From positions 1-53,013 of the forward strand of contig NZ_BAZG01000013.1 in NCBI RefSeq assembly GCF_000964525.1: a stretch of 53,013 nt of DNA, written 5' to 3'. A program made the translations under genes and the position numbers. Position 1 is the first letter of the stretch, and every line of letters begins with the position of its first letter. Positions 44,178 through 53,013 of this stretch are shown here, piece after piece. This stretch comes from Anaeromyxobacter sp. PSR-1 (GTDB lineage: Bacteria; Myxococcota; Myxococcia; Myxococcales; Anaeromyxobacteraceae). The notes below the pieces were generated by a model that had not been told where the DNA came from, did not search any database, and was given only the letters and a program-made list of their open reading frames with translations.

Positions 44178-44324
44178 ATGGGAAGCCAGGAGCTCGCCTA
44201 CACGATCTTCGGCGGCACGATGTGCGTGGCGCTGCTGGGGATCATCGTCTTCTACTACTCGCGGAGGCGGAAGGACCGGGTGGAGGAGGCGAAGTACAAG
44301 ATGCTCGAGGATGACGACGGCTAG
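44178..44324 (+). CDS. small CcoQ/CcoS-like membrane peptide
   Basis: A 48-residue peptide (MGSQELAYTIFGGTMCVALLG...) with one membrane helix (about 7-27), a basic RRRKDR stop-transfer signal and the tail EEAKYKMLEDDDG. Position and size fit CcoQ, but the KYKMLEDDD tail is closer to that of CcoS, which in this operon ends its core with PKYRMLDDDD. Its stop overlaps the ccoG start region. The exact identity is open. Confidence 0.75.
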   Translation: MGSQELAYTIFGGTMCVALLGIIVFYYSRRRKDRVEEAKYKMLEDDDG

Positions 44325-45540
44325 GCGGTTCCAGAGGTGGCGGCGCATCGCGGGGGCAGCCCAGGCACTCATCGTGCTCGGGCTGCCCTTCGTGTCCGTC
44401 GGCGGCGAGAGCGCGCTGCGGCTCGACGTGCCGGGGGGCCGCCTGCACGCGTTCGGCGCCTCGTACGCGGTGGACGAGATGTTCGTGGTGCTCGCGGCCA
44501 CGCTCGCGCTCACCGCCGCGCTCCTGCTCGTCACCCTGCTGTTCGGCCGCGTCTGGTGCGGGTGGTCCTGCCCGCAGACGCTGCTCGGCGACCTCACCGC
44601 CTGGGTGGAGCCGGAGCGCCGCAAGCGCCCGCGCCGCTGGCGGCGGCCGCTCGGCTTCGCGGCGGTGGCGCTCGTGTCGGCGGTCGCCTCGGCCAACCTG
44701 GTCTGGTACTTCGTGCCGCCGGGGGAGTTCTTCCGGCGGCTCGCCGGCGGGGCCCTCGGCCCGGTGGTGGCCGGCTCCTGGGCGGCCGGGTTCGCGGTGC
44801 TGTTCCTCGACCTCGCCTTCCTGCGGCAGCGCTTCTGCGCCACCGCCTGCCCGTACGCGAAGCTGCAGGGCGTGCTGTTCGATCGCAGCACGCTGGTGGT
44901 GGCCTACGACGCGCGCCGCGCCGCCGACTGCGTGGACTGCGGCGCCTGCGTGCGGGTGTGCCCCACCGGCATCGACATCCGGCACGGGCTGCAGATGGAG
45001 TGCATCGCGTGCGCGGCCTGCATCGACGCCTGCGAGCCGGTCATGCGCCGCCTGCGCCGCGCGCCCGACCTCATCGGCTATTTCTACGGCGAGCCCGGCG
45101 GGCGGCCGCGCCTGGCGCGCCCCGCGGCCCTGCTGCTCGCCGGCGTCACCGCGGCCACGCTGGCGGTGCTGGTCGCCACCGTGGCCGGGCGGGCGCCGCT
45201 CGGCCTCACCGTGCTCGGCGACGAGGCCTACGCGCCGCGCCGCACGCCCGACGGCCGCGTGCTGAACGCGCTCTCCGTCGGGGTCGAGAACCGCGGCCGG
45301 CGGCCGGTGGAGGTGGAGCTGGCGCTGGAGGCGGGCGCCGGCGCCGAGGCCGAGCTCCGCCCGGCCCGCGTCGCGCTCGCGGCCGGGGAGCACCGCCAGG
45401 TGCGCGTGCTCGCCGCCGTGCGCGGACTGCCGGAGGGGCGCAGCGCCGCCCGCGTCGTCGCCCGCCCGCGGTCCGAGGACGGCGCCGCCGGCGAGCCCGC
45501 CGCGGCCGCCGTCTCCCTCGTCGCACCGGAGGTGAAGTGA
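44311..45540 (+). CDS. ccoG: cytochrome c oxidase accessory protein CcoG (polyferredoxin, Cu reductase)
   Basis: The 409-residue membrane protein has helices at about 15-35, 55-80, 105-130, 140-165 and 265-290. Cys motifs are WCGWSCPQTL and FCATACPY (membrane Cys pairs), then two ferredoxin-type clusters CVDCGACVRVCPTGID and CIACAACIDACEPV. The C-terminal domain is periplasmic and Ig-like. CcoG reduces Cu(II) for cbb3 assembly. The reading frame overlaps the peptide gene before it by 14 bases and overlaps ccoH by GTGA. Confidence 0.93.
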   Translation: MTTARRFQRWRRIAGAAQALIVLGLPFVSVGGESALRLDVPGGRLHAFGASYAVDEMFVVLAATLALTAALLLVTLLFGRVWCGWSCPQTLLGDLTAWVEPERRKRPRRWRRPLGFAAVALVSAVASANLVWYFVPPGEFFRRLAGGALGPVVAGSWAAGFAVLFLDLAFLRQRFCATACPYAKLQGVLFDRSTLVVAYDARRAADCVDCGACVRVCPTGIDIRHGLQMECIACAACIDACEPVMRRLRRAPDLIGYFYGEPGGRPRLARPAALLLAGVTAATLAVLVATVAGRAPLGLTVLGDEAYAPRRTPDGRVLNALSVGVENRGRRPVEVELALEAGAGAEAELRPARVALAAGEHRQVRVLAAVRGLPEGRSAARVVARPRSEDGAAGEPAAAAVSLVAPEVK

Positions 45541-46337
45541 AGCCCGTCATCGCCCTCGCCGTCCTGGCCGCGCTCGGCGCGGTGGGCGGCACCATCTGGA
45601 TCGGCAGCCTGGTCCGCGAGGACACCGTGGTCGCCCAGCCCTACGAGGAGGGGCTGGAGTACGACCGCGAGCGGCGCGGGCGCGAGGCGCTCGGCTGGAG
45701 CGTGGAGGTGGCGCCGGCCGTCGCCGGCCCGGGCGCGCTCGCGTTCGCGCTCCGCGACGGCGCCGGGCGCCCGCTCGACGGCGCCGAGGTCGCGCTCACC
45801 GTGGGCCGGCCCGACAGCGGGCGCGGGCAGTGGACCGCCGCCGCGCGCCCGCGCGAGGGGGGCGGCTACGCCGCGGACCGGGCCTTCCCGGCGCCGGGGC
45901 CGTGGGAGATCCGCTTCGACGTGCGCCGCGGGACGGATCGCGTGCGCCTGACGCGCACGGTGGACGTGCCCGCCGCCGCGCCCGCCTGCGACCTCGCCGC
46001 CGGGCCGTGCACGGTCGAGCTCGGCGGCGCCGCGGTCACGCTGGAGCTCTCGCCGCGCCCGCCGCGCGCGCTCGCCGAGCTCCGGGTGCTCGCCGACGTC
46101 CGCGCCGGCGGCGCGCCGCTCGACGGCGCGGAGCTCTCGGTGCGCTTCGGCATGAAGGGCATGGAGATGTTCCCGGCCGAGGCGCGGCTCGCGCCGGCCG
46201 GGCCGGGGCGCTACCGGGGTCAGGCCGTGCTGGTCCGCTGCCCGAGCGGCCGCACCGATTGGACCGCCACCGTGTCCCTCGCCCGCCCCGGCGCGCCGGG
46301 CGCCACCGCGGAGCTGGGGTTCAAGGCCGCCGAGTGA
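45537..46337 (+). CDS. ccoH: FixH/CcoH-type protein with an extra C-terminal domain
   Basis: A GTG start overlapping the ccoG stop gives 266 residues. One N-terminal membrane helix (about 3-25) is followed by the FixH signature region (REDTVVAQPYEEGLEYDRERRGREALGW) and the Ig-like FixH domain to about 150. FixH usually ends there. Here a second domain of about 115 residues follows, with CDLAAGPCTVELGG and a Met-rich stretch FGMKGMEMFPAEAR. This looks like a YtkA- or copper-binding beta domain and could bind Cu through Met (inference). Confidence 0.85.
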   Translation: MKPVIALAVLAALGAVGGTIWIGSLVREDTVVAQPYEEGLEYDRERRGREALGWSVEVAPAVAGPGALAFALRDGAGRPLDGAEVALTVGRPDSGRGQWTAAARPREGGGYAADRAFPAPGPWEIRFDVRRGTDRVRLTRTVDVPAAAPACDLAAGPCTVELGGAAVTLELSPRPPRALAELRVLADVRAGGAPLDGAELSVRFGMKGMEMFPAEARLAPAGPGRYRGQAVLVRCPSGRTDWTATVSLARPGAPGATAELGFKAAE

Positions 46338-47005
46338 CCGCCGCGCTCGCCACCGCGCTCGCCACCGGGCTCCTCGGCGGCTTCGGCCACTGCCTCGGCA
46401 TGTGCGGGCCGCTGGTGGGCGCGTTCGCGCTCGCGGCCGGGCCGCGCGGCACCGGGCGCGCGCTGCAGGGGCAGCTCGCGTACCACGCCGGCCGCATCAC
46501 CACCTACGCGCTGGTGGGCGCGGTGATGGGGCTCACCGGCTCGTTCGTGAACCTGGCCGGCCGGCTCGCCGGCGTGGCCGCGGTGGCCTCGGTGATCGCC
46601 GGCGTCCTCATGATCGCGATGGGGCTGGGCGCGGCGGGGCTGAGCCTGACGGTGAAGCGGCTCGAGGCGCGCGCGGCGGGGCGGGTGTCGGCGCTGGCGC
46701 GCGGCCTGCTCGAGGGCGGCGGCGCGGGGCGGCTCTACCCGGTGGGCCTGGTGCTGGGGCTGCTGCCCTGCGGCCTCTCCTGGTCGCTGTTCGTGGGCGC
46801 GGCCGGCACCGGCAGCGCGGGGCAGGGGTTCCTGCTCGCGCTCGCGTTCGGGGTGGCGACGCTCCCGGCGCTGCTGCTGGCCGGGGCGGCGGCGACGCTC
46901 GTCGGCGCGCGCGCGCGCGGCGTCCTCTACCGGGCCGGCGGCGTGCTGGTGATCGCGCTCGGCGTCCTCTTCCTGCTGCGCGGGCTCGGCGTCGATGCGC
47001 TGTGA
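46334..47005 (+). CDS. SafE/TauE-family membrane protein of cco operon
   Basis: A 223-residue protein starting at GTG overlapping the ccoH stop. It has about six membrane helices, with GHCLGMCGPLVGAFAL in helix 1 and LLPCGLSWSLFVGA in helix 5, the paired C/GMCGP and LPCG motifs of the sulfite-exporter TauE/SafE group seen in many cbb3 operons. A role in copper or thiol handling during oxidase assembly is inferred from context. It overlaps ccoI by 11 bases. Confidence 0.88.
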   Translation: MTAALATALATGLLGGFGHCLGMCGPLVGAFALAAGPRGTGRALQGQLAYHAGRITTYALVGAVMGLTGSFVNLAGRLAGVAAVASVIAGVLMIAMGLGAAGLSLTVKRLEARAAGRVSALARGLLEGGGAGRLYPVGLVLGLLPCGLSWSLFVGAAGTGSAGQGFLLALAFGVATLPALLLAGAAATLVGARARGVLYRAGGVLVIALGVLFLLRGLGVDAL

Positions 47006-49418
47006 TCACTGCCTGCTGGAGTTCCCCGAGCGCGAGGCGGTGCGGGCCGTGGTGGCCGGGGCGCCGCGGGTGTTCTGCTGCGCGGGCTGCCGCGGCGTCT
47101 TCGAGCTGATCCAGGGCGAGGGGCTGGGCGCGTACTACGACAGCCGCCGCTGGACCGAGGTGGGCCCGCAGGCCGCGGCCGCGCTCGACCTGGCCGCGTT
47201 CCGCGAGGCGGTGCGAGAGGCGCACGGCGCGGCCGAGCTGGACGTGGCCATCGACGGCATCCGCTGCGCGTCCTGCGTCTGGCTGAACGAGAAGCTGCTG
47301 CAGCGCACGCCGGGCGTGCTGGCGGCCCGGGTGAACTACGCCACGCACCGGGCGCGGATCCGCTTCGACCCCGCCGCGGTCGGCCTGGAGCGCGTGCTCG
47401 GGCGCATCCAGGCCGCCGGCTACCAGCCCAAGCCGTGGTCCGACGCGGAGCAGCTCCAGGCGCGGCGAGCCGAGGCGAAGGACCTGCTGGTCCGGCTCGG
47501 GACCGCGCTGTTCCTCGCCTCGCAGCTCATGATCTACCAGGCGGCCCTCTACGCCGGGTACTTCCAGGGCATCGACGCGCCGACGCGACGGCTGATGGAG
47601 TGGATCTCGCTCGGCCTCACGCTGCCGGTGGTCTTCTACTCCGGCGCCCCGTTCCTGCGCGCCACCGGGCGCGGGCTCCGCCACCTGCGCTTCAACATGG
47701 ACTCGCTGGTGGTGATCGGCTCGCTCGCCGCGCTCGCCTACAGCGTGTACGGCATGCTGCGCGGCGGCGAGGTCTACTTCGACACCGCGGCCATGATCCC
47801 GACGCTGGTGCTGGTCGGGCGCTACGTGGAGGCGGCGGCGAAGGGGCGCGCCTCCGAGGCGGTGGCGCGGCTCGCCAGCCTGGCGCCGCGCGAGGCCCGC
47901 CGGCTCGAGCCCGGCCCCGGCGGCCGCGCCGAGCGGCGGGCGGTGCCGGTCGCGGAGATCCGGCCGGGCGAGCGGATCGAGGTGATCCCGGGCGAGCGGA
48001 TCCCGCTCGACGGCGTGGTGCGCGAGGGCGCCTCCGAGGTGGACGAGTCGCTCGTCACCGGCGAGTCGCGCCCGGTGGCGAAGGCCGCGGGCGCGGCCGT
48101 GATCGGCGGCACCGTCAACCAGCACGGGGCGCTGGTCGTCGAGGTCACGCGGGTGGGCAAGGACACGGTGCTCGCCGGCATCGTCCGCGCGGTGGAGGAG
48201 GCGCAGGCGCAGAAGCCGCGCATCCAGGCGGTGGCGGACCGGGTGGTGGGCGGGTTCGTGCCGGCCATGCTGGTGCTGGCGGCGCTCACGGTGGCGGCCT
48301 GGCTGGCGCGCGGCGCGCCGATCGAGCGGGCGCTCATGACCGGCATCTCGGTGGTGGTGATCGCCTGCCCGTGCGCGCTCGGCCTCGCCACGCCCATCGC
48401 GGTGCTGATCTCGACCGGCCTGGCCAGCGCGCGCGGCCTGCTCGTGAAGGGCGGGGACGTGGTGGAGCGCGCGGGGCGCGCCACCGACGTCCTGCTCGAC
48501 AAGACCGGGACGGTGACGCGCGGGCGCCCGGCGCTCCGGGCGCTCGTGCCGATCGCTCCCGGCATCGGCGAGGACGAGGTGCTGGCGCTCGCGGCGGCGG
48601 TGGAGCGGCGCAGCGAGCACCACGTCGGGCGGGCGGTGGCCGAGGCCGCGCGGGCGCTCCCGGCGGGCGCCGAGCCGGAGGCGGCCGGGTTCCGCGCGGT
48701 GCCCGGGCGCGGGGTCGTCGCCGAGGTGGGCGGCGTCGAGGTGCTGGTGGGCAACCGCGCGCTGCTGGCGGAGCGCGGGGTGGCGCTCGCGCCGGGGGCG
48801 GACGCGCGGGCGCGGGAGCTGGAGGCGCGCGGCGACACGGTGGCGTTCCTGGCCCGCGCCGGCCGCCCGCTCGCGCTCGTGGCGGTGGCCGATCCCATCC
48901 GCGAGGAGGCGCCTGCGGCCATCGCGGCGCTGCGCGCGCTCGGGCTGCGCGTCGCGATCGTGAGCGGCGACGGCCGGGTCACCACCGGCGCGGTGGCGGC
49001 GGCGCTCGGGGTCGAGGCGGTCGCCGAGGCGTCGCCGGTCGAGAAGCGCGAGGCGGTGGCGGCGCGGCAGCGGGCCGGCCGGCGGGTGCTGTTCGCCGGC
49101 GACGGCATCAACGACGCGCCCGCGCTGACCCAGGCCGAGGTGGGCGCCGCCATGGGGCGCGGCACCGACGTCACCATGGAGAGCGCCGACGCGGTGCTGG
49201 TGCGCGACGACCTCCGGCTGCTCCCGGACCTGGTGCGCCTGTCGCGCCGGACCTACGCCGTCATCCGCCAGAACGTGTTCTGGGCCTTCTTCTACAACGC
49301 CGTCGCGATCCCGCTCGCCATGGCCGGCCTGCTCCACCCCATCGTCGCCGCGGGCGCCATGGCCGCCAGCTCGCTGTTCGTGGTCGGGAACTCGGCGCGG
49401 CTCCGGCGGGCCCTGTAA
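46995..49418 (+). CDS. ccoI: P1B-type copper ATPase for cbb3 assembly
   Basis: An 807-residue pump. The N-terminal Cys cluster CDHCLLEF...CCAGCRGVF precedes an HMA domain (DGIRCASCVW). Membrane helices follow, then the actuator TGES, the Cu-binding CPC in VIACPCALGLATP (458-460), the phosphorylation site DKTGT (Asp502), the nucleotide-binding HH in SEHHVG, and GDGINDAPAL. The CcoI/FixI group has this Cys-rich front. It exports or delivers copper for CuB. Codon use and overlap with the SafE gene place it in the same transcript. Confidence 0.95.
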   Translation: MRCDHCLLEFPEREAVRAVVAGAPRVFCCAGCRGVFELIQGEGLGAYYDSRRWTEVGPQAAAALDLAAFREAVREAHGAAELDVAIDGIRCASCVWLNEKLLQRTPGVLAARVNYATHRARIRFDPAAVGLERVLGRIQAAGYQPKPWSDAEQLQARRAEAKDLLVRLGTALFLASQLMIYQAALYAGYFQGIDAPTRRLMEWISLGLTLPVVFYSGAPFLRATGRGLRHLRFNMDSLVVIGSLAALAYSVYGMLRGGEVYFDTAAMIPTLVLVGRYVEAAAKGRASEAVARLASLAPREARRLEPGPGGRAERRAVPVAEIRPGERIEVIPGERIPLDGVVREGASEVDESLVTGESRPVAKAAGAAVIGGTVNQHGALVVEVTRVGKDTVLAGIVRAVEEAQAQKPRIQAVADRVVGGFVPAMLVLAALTVAAWLARGAPIERALMTGISVVVIACPCALGLATPIAVLISTGLASARGLLVKGGDVVERAGRATDVLLDKTGTVTRGRPALRALVPIAPGIGEDEVLALAAAVERRSEHHVGRAVAEAARALPAGAEPEAAGFRAVPGRGVVAEVGGVEVLVGNRALLAERGVALAPGADARARELEARGDTVAFLARAGRPLALVAVADPIREEAPAAIAALRALGLRVAIVSGDGRVTTGAVAAALGVEAVAEASPVEKREAVAARQRAGRRVLFAGDGINDAPALTQAEVGAAMGRGTDVTMESADAVLVRDDLRLLPDLVRLSRRTYAVIRQNVFWAFFYNAVAIPLAMAGLLHPIVAAGAMAASSLFVVGNSARLRRAL

Positions 49419-49433
49419 GAGGAGGGAGCGCGC

Positions 49434-49634
49434 ATGGGCACCATCGGCTTCCTCATCGTCCTGTCGCTGTCGCTCGGGGTGGCCGCCTGGCTGTTCTTCC
49501 TATGGTCGGTGAAGAGCGGCCAGTACGACGATCCGGAGGGTCCCAAGTACCGGATGCTGGACGACGACGACGAGCCGCCCGCCCGGCCGGCGCCCCCGGC
49601 TCGCGAGGCGGGCGGGCCGGACCGGGAGCGCTAG
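49434..49634 (+). CDS. ccoS: cbb3 oxidase maturation protein CcoS
   Basis: The ATG follows GAGGGAG. The 66-residue peptide has one membrane helix (about 4-26, GFLIVLSLSLGVAAWLFFLW), SVKSGQYDDPEGPKYRMLDDDDE, the typical CcoS sequence (S-G-Q-[FY]-DD-EG-[PA]-x-R-[ML]-L-DD), and a Pro/Ala-rich tail. CcoS is needed for heme and copper insertion. It is the last gene of the operon. Confidence 0.95.
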   Translation: MGTIGFLIVLSLSLGVAAWLFFLWSVKSGQYDDPEGPKYRMLDDDDEPPARPAPPAREAGGPDRER

Positions 49635-49659
49635 CGGGCGCCCGCCCGCTCCCGCTCCC
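49624..49659 (+). terminator. terminator-like hairpin over the ccoS stop
   Basis: Nested stems GGGAGCG (49624-49630)/CGCTCCC (49653-49659) and AGCGGGC (49633-49639)/GCCCGCT (49644-49650) enclose the stop codon. No T run. It lies before the acnB promoter. Confidence 0.5.
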
Positions 49660-49722
49660 AATGTGGACCGGTCAGGTCCCGAAAAGCGACGTCCTTCCGC
49701 GATGTTCGGCGGGTGGGCGCGG

Positions 49723-49751
49723 CTGACACCCGCATGCGGTCGTGCTATACG
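49723..49751 (+). promoter_or_regulatory. acnB promoter
   Basis: CTGACA (49723-49728), 17 bases, TATACG (49746-49751), near consensus for the housekeeping sigma factor, 53 bases before the acnB start. A T-rich leader follows. Confidence 0.7.
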
Positions 49752-49804
49752 GCATCGCTTTTTCCGATCTTTCCACCCGCACCCAGATCCGAAGGAGGAG
49801 CCCT

Positions 49805-52354
49805 GTGATCGAGGCGTACCTGAAGCACGAGGCCGAGCGGAAGGCCCAGGGGATCCCGCCGAAGCCCCTCGACCCCGAGCAGACGAAGGGGCTGGTCCAG
49901 CTCCTCGAGGCGCCGCCCAAGGGCCAGGAGGCGTTCCTCCTCGGGCTGCTGCGCGACCGCGTGTCGCCCGGCGTGGACCCGGCCGCCGAGGTGAAGGCGA
50001 AGTTCCTCGCCGACGTCGTCTCCGGCGCGAAGAAGTGCCCGCTCGTCTCGCGCGCCGAGGCGGTGGAGCTGCTCGGCACGATGATGGGCGGCTACAACGT
50101 GCCGCCGCTCGTGGCCGCGCTGAAGGACCCGGAGCTGGCCGCCGCGGCCGCCAAGGCGCTCTCGCACACGACCTACGTCTACGGCGCGTTCGACGACGTG
50201 CTGGCGCTCTCGAAGACCAACGCCGCCGCGAAGTCGGTGGTGGAGGCGTGGGCCAAGGCCGAGTGGTTCTCCTCGCGCCCCGGCGTGCCCGAGACCATCA
50301 AGGTCAAGGTCTTCAAGGTGGACGGCGAGATCAACACCGACGACTTCTCGCCCGCCGGCGACGCCTCCACCCGCCCGGACATCCCGCTCCACGCGCTGGC
50401 CATGGGCAAGACCCGCTTCCCGGGGGGCCTGAAGACCATCGCCGAGTTCCGCGCCCAGGGCTTCCAGGTCGCGTTCGTGGGCGACGTGGTCGGCACCGGC
50501 TCCTCCCGCAAGTCGGCCTGCAACTCGGTGCTCTGGGCCATCGGCGAGGACATCCCGTTCGTGCCGAACAAGCGCCGCGGCGGCGTGATCATCGGCGGCG
50601 TCATCGCCCCGATCTTCTTCAACACCGCGCAGGACTCGGGCGCGCTGCCCATCCGCACCGACGTCACCAGGCTGAAGACCGGCGACGTGGTGGTGATCGA
50701 CACGAAGAAGGGCGAGGTCCGCACCGAGCAGGGCGAGGTGCTCTCCACCTTCAAGCTCGAGCCGGTCACCGTGCCGGACGAGTTCCGCGCCGGCGGCCGC
50801 ATCCCGCTCATCATCGGGCGCGCGCTCACCGACAAGGCGCGCAAGGCGCTCGGGCTGAAGGAGATCGACCTGTTCGCGGTGGCGAAGAACCCGCAGCCGA
50901 AGGCCGGCCAGGGCTACTCGCTCGCGCAGAAGATGGTCGGCAAGGCGTGCGGCATCGCCGGCGCGCTGCCCGGCGGCTACTACGAGCCGAAGATGACCAC
51001 GGTCGGCTCGCAGGACACCACCGGCCCCATGACCGCCGACGAGCTGAAGGAGCTCGCCTGCCTGAAGTTCCAGGCGCCCATGGTGATGCAGTCGTTCTGC
51101 CACACCGCGGCCTACCCGAAGCCGGCCGACGTGAAGATGCACGGCTCGCTGCCCTCGTTCATCCAGCAGCGCGGCGGCGTGGCGCTCCGGCCGGGCGACG
51201 GCGTGATCCACTCCTGGCTGAACCGCCTCCTGCTCCCCGACACGGTGGGCACCGGCGGCGACTCGCACACCCGCTTCCCCATCGGCATCTCCTTCCCGGC
51301 CGGCTCCGGCCTGGTGGCGTTCGGCGCGGCGCTCGGCTTCATGCCGCTCGACATGCCGGAGAGCGTGCTGGTGCGGTTCAAGGGCAAGCTCAACGCGGGC
51401 ATCACGCTCCGTGACGTGGTGAACGCGATCCCGTACTGGGCCATCAAGCAGGGCCTGCTCACCGTCCCGAAGAAGAACAAGAAGAACGTCTTCAACGGCC
51501 GGATCCTGGAGATGGAGGGCCTGCCGGACCTCACCGTCGAGCAGGCGTTCGAGCTGACCGACGCGGCGGCGGAGCGCAGCGCCGCGGCGGCCGCGGTGGA
51601 CCTCTCGGAGAAGAGCGTCGCGACGTACCTCCGCTCCAACGTGGCGCTGATGCGGAAGATGATCGCCGACGGCTACGGGGACAAGGCGGCGCTGGAGGCC
51701 CGCATCGCCGCGGTGGAGGCCTGGCTGGCGAAGCCGGCGCTGCTCCGCGCCGACAAGAACGCCGAGTACGCGGCGGTGATCGAGATCGACCTGGCCGAGA
51801 TCACCGAGCCGATCCTGGCGTGCCCGAACGACCCGGACGACGTGAAGCTGCTGTCCGACGTCCAGAACACGAAGATCGACGACGTGTTCCTGGGCTCCTG
51901 CATGACCAACATCGGCCACTTCCGCGCGGCCGGCGAGATCTGGAAGGGCCAGAAGAACACCGGCCTGGTCCGCACCTGGCTCTGCCCGCCCACGCGGATG
52001 GACCAGCAGGAGCTCCGCGACGAGGCGTACTTCTCGGTCTACAGCCAGATCGGCGCCCGCATCGAGATCGCCGGCTGCTCGCTGTGCATGGGCAACCAGG
52101 CGCGCGTGCCGGACGGCGTGAACGTCTACTCGACGTCCACCCGCAACTTCGACGACCGCATGGGCAACGGCGCCCGCGTGTTCCTCGGCTCGGCCGAGCT
52201 GGGCGCGGTGGCGGCGAACCTGGGGCGGCTGCCGACGGTGGCCGAGTACTTCGCGGTCTACAACGAGAAGATCGCGCCGAAGGCCGGCCAGGTGTACCGC
52301 TACCTCCAGTTCGACGAGCTGGCGGAGTACAAGGGCCTGCGCGTCGTCGCCTAG
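49805..52354 (+). CDS. acnB: aconitate hydratase B
   Basis: The 849-residue TCA-cycle enzyme interconverts citrate and isocitrate. The GTG behind GAAGGAGG is preferred; the frame's earlier Met lies in the promoter. AcnB order is visible: a HEAT-like N-terminal domain ([21 protein letters not shown], typical), the swivel domain with [25 protein letters not shown] and [16 protein letters not shown], and the catalytic domain with [15 protein letters not shown]. The 4Fe-4S ligands are at [10 protein letters not shown] and CSLCMGNQ. Length matches the family. Single gene with its own promoter and terminator. Confidence 0.97.
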   Translation: MIEAYLKHEAERKAQGIPPKPLDPEQTKGLVQLLEAPPKGQEAFLLGLLRDRVSPGVDPAAEVKAKFLADVVSGAKKCPLVSRAEAVELLGTMMGGYNVPPLVAALKDPELAAAAAKALSHTTYVYGAFDDVLALSKTNAAAKSVVEAWAKAEWFSSRPGVPETIKVKVFKVDGEINTDDFSPAGDASTRPDIPLHALAMGKTRFPGGLKTIAEFRAQGFQVAFVGDVVGTGSSRKSACNSVLWAIGEDIPFVPNKRRGGVIIGGVIAPIFFNTAQDSGALPIRTDVTRLKTGDVVVIDTKKGEVRTEQGEVLSTFKLEPVTVPDEFRAGGRIPLIIGRALTDKARKALGLKEIDLFAVAKNPQPKAGQGYSLAQKMVGKACGIAGALPGGYYEPKMTTVGSQDTTGPMTADELKELACLKFQAPMVMQSFCHTAAYPKPADVKMHGSLPSFIQQRGGVALRPGDGVIHSWLNRLLLPDTVGTGGDSHTRFPIGISFPAGSGLVAFGAALGFMPLDMPESVLVRFKGKLNAGITLRDVVNAIPYWAIKQGLLTVPKKNKKNVFNGRILEMEGLPDLTVEQAFELTDAAAERSAAAAAVDLSEKSVATYLRSNVALMRKMIADGYGDKAALEARIAAVEAWLAKPALLRADKNAEYAAVIEIDLAEITEPILACPNDPDDVKLLSDVQNTKIDDVFLGSCMTNIGHFRAAGEIWKGQKNTGLVRTWLCPPTRMDQQELRDEAYFSVYSQIGARIEIAGCSLCMGNQARVPDGVNVYSTSTRNFDDRMGNGARVFLGSAELGAVAANLGRLPTVAEYFAVYNEKIAPKAGQVYRYLQFDELAEYKGLRVVA

Positions 52355-52380
52355 CGCACGGCACGGCCGTCGCCGTCCTC

Positions 52381-52415
52381 GAGGCCCCTCTCCCGCGGCG
52401 CGGGGGAGGGGCCTC
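52381..52415 (+). terminator. acnB terminator
   Basis: GAGGCCCCTCTCCCGC (52381-52396) pairs with GCGGGGGAGGGGCCTC (52400-52415), 16 bp with one G-T pair and a 3-base loop, followed by GTCGTTCG. It lies 26 bases after the stop. Confidence 0.75.
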
Positions 52416-52559
52416 GTCGTTCGCGCGCCCAGCGGGGCGGTGGCGCGGCCGGAGGGGCAGGCGGTCGCGCCGGGAGGGGCGAGGTGGGCGCCGGCGGGGG
52501 CGGCGGGCGTGGTCTCCGATCGGCCGCCGGAGGGCGCGCGCGCACGCGCACGAATGCGC

Positions 52560-52588
52560 TTGACGGCTCCGGCGCCCGAAGGTAGAAG
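52560..52588 (+). promoter_or_regulatory. rRNA-type promoter P1
   Basis: TTGACG (52560-52565), 17 bases, TAGAAG (52583-52588). It is the first of three near-identical promoter cores spaced by 98 and 80 bases. Confidence 0.7.
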
Positions 52589-52657
52589 ACGCGCCCCGTC
52601 GGACGAAGGGCAGCACGAACGCAGGAAGAACGAAGCGATCTTCCTGGTTTTCTTCGC

Positions 52658-52687
52658 TTGACGGGACCCGGCGGCGGGGGCTAGAAG
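52658..52687 (+). promoter_or_regulatory. rRNA-type promoter P2
   Basis: TTGACG (52658-52663), 18 bases, TAGAAG (52682-52687), followed by ACGCC, the same discriminator start as at P1. An AT-rich stretch before it could be an UP element. Confidence 0.7.
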
Positions 52688-52737
52688 ACGCCCCGCCTGG
52701 CACCGAGACGCAGCGGAAGGAAAGCGGCGCCGCGGGG

Positions 52738-52766
52738 TTGACGGGAAAAGGAAGCCGGTGTAGAAA
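52738..52766 (+). promoter_or_regulatory. rRNA-type promoter P3
   Basis: TTGACG (52738-52743), 17 bases, TAGAAA (52761-52766). It is nearest to the rRNA leader. Confidence 0.72.
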
Positions 52767-53013
52767 CCGGCCTCCTTGCGCCACGGAAGATTCGGTGGCG
52801 CGAACGGGTGTGGCGGCAGGAGGCTGCACCCATCCTTGAGACGGAACGGTTGTCCTCGCGACTCCGCGACGTTCAAGGCTCGGCCCGGTGCGGTTGGATC
52901 GGGAACGAGGGGTGGCGTTCGGTCTTTGAAAACTGAATAGCAAGCCTACTAAGGATGCGGAAACCGCATTCCTTGAGTTTGCAAATCATTCCGAAACACA
53001 CCAATGCCAGGCT
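52767..53013 (+). other. rRNA operon leader (16S gene expected beyond the window)
   Basis: No protein gene is seen. GGTCTTTGAAAACTGAATAGCAAG (52927 on) is the type of boxA-like leader sequence found before 16S rRNA. The hairpin GGATGCGG-AAA-CCGCATTCC and an AT-rich segment follow. The mature 16S start is not within the window. Confidence 0.6.

Noticed and set aside
46608-49337. 909-residue leftward frame over ccoI
   Set aside because: Antisense shadow of the copper ATPase; no motif of its own.
49745-52876. 1043-residue leftward frame over acnB
   Set aside because: Antisense shadow of acnB that also runs through the promoter and terminator.

Overview
The window looks like chromosome of a very high-GC delta-type proteobacterium, most likely Anaeromyxobacter or a close myxobacterial relative. 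This is inferred from the strongly GC-biased third codon positions, an ElbD-type ether-lipid cluster, a cbb3 oxidase cluster with ccoGHIS-type assembly genes, and acnB beside an rRNA promoter region. No database was consulted.

Left part (1-25003): a chromosomal gene end and tRNA-Cys(GCA) are followed by a 24.75 kb prophage integrated in the 3' half of that tRNA gene. A 42-bp core is repeated exactly at both ends (254-295 and 24962-25003). The prophage starts with a tyrosine integrase, three tandem hairpin/poly-T signals, and a membrane-anchored coiled-coil GIY-YIG protein. A leftward block of small, often zinc-ribbon, proteins follows (3624-6139), next to an iteron-like repeat region. Then come an HNH protein, a leftward two-helix membrane protein, and a rightward HK97-type morphogenesis run: TerS, TerL, portal, ClpP-like protease, capsid, connectors, tail tube, chaperone, tape measure, and GTA-like DUF2460 and DUF2163 tail-tip proteins. 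The run ends in an 1121-residue tail-tip/fibre protein whose last 132 residues form an intein-like Hint domain. Accessory genes, including a DUF3892 protein, fill the right end. I recognise no lysis, replication or repressor gene.

Middle part (25004-41173): host genes. These are a methyltransferase with a decayed partial copy beside it, a methyl-accepting chemotaxis protein, a zinc alcohol dehydrogenase, and a leftward five-gene cluster (38487 to 29519). That cluster holds two NAD-dependent epimerase-like proteins, a HAD phosphatase, a LarA-like protein and a 1540-residue reductase/acyl ligase/carrier/acyltransferase fusion resembling myxobacterial ElbD, so ether-lipid synthesis is the likely output. 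A molybdopterin oxidoreductase closes this part.

Right part (41174-53013): a cbb3 oxidase operon (ccoN; a ccoO fused to a second cytochrome c domain; a separate heme-free CcoP-type anchor; a CcoQ/S-like peptide; ccoG, ccoH, a SafE-family protein, ccoI, ccoS). Next is acnB under its own sigma-70-like promoter, and finally three tandem TTGACG-N17/18-TAGAA promoters leading into what looks like an rRNA leader running off the end.
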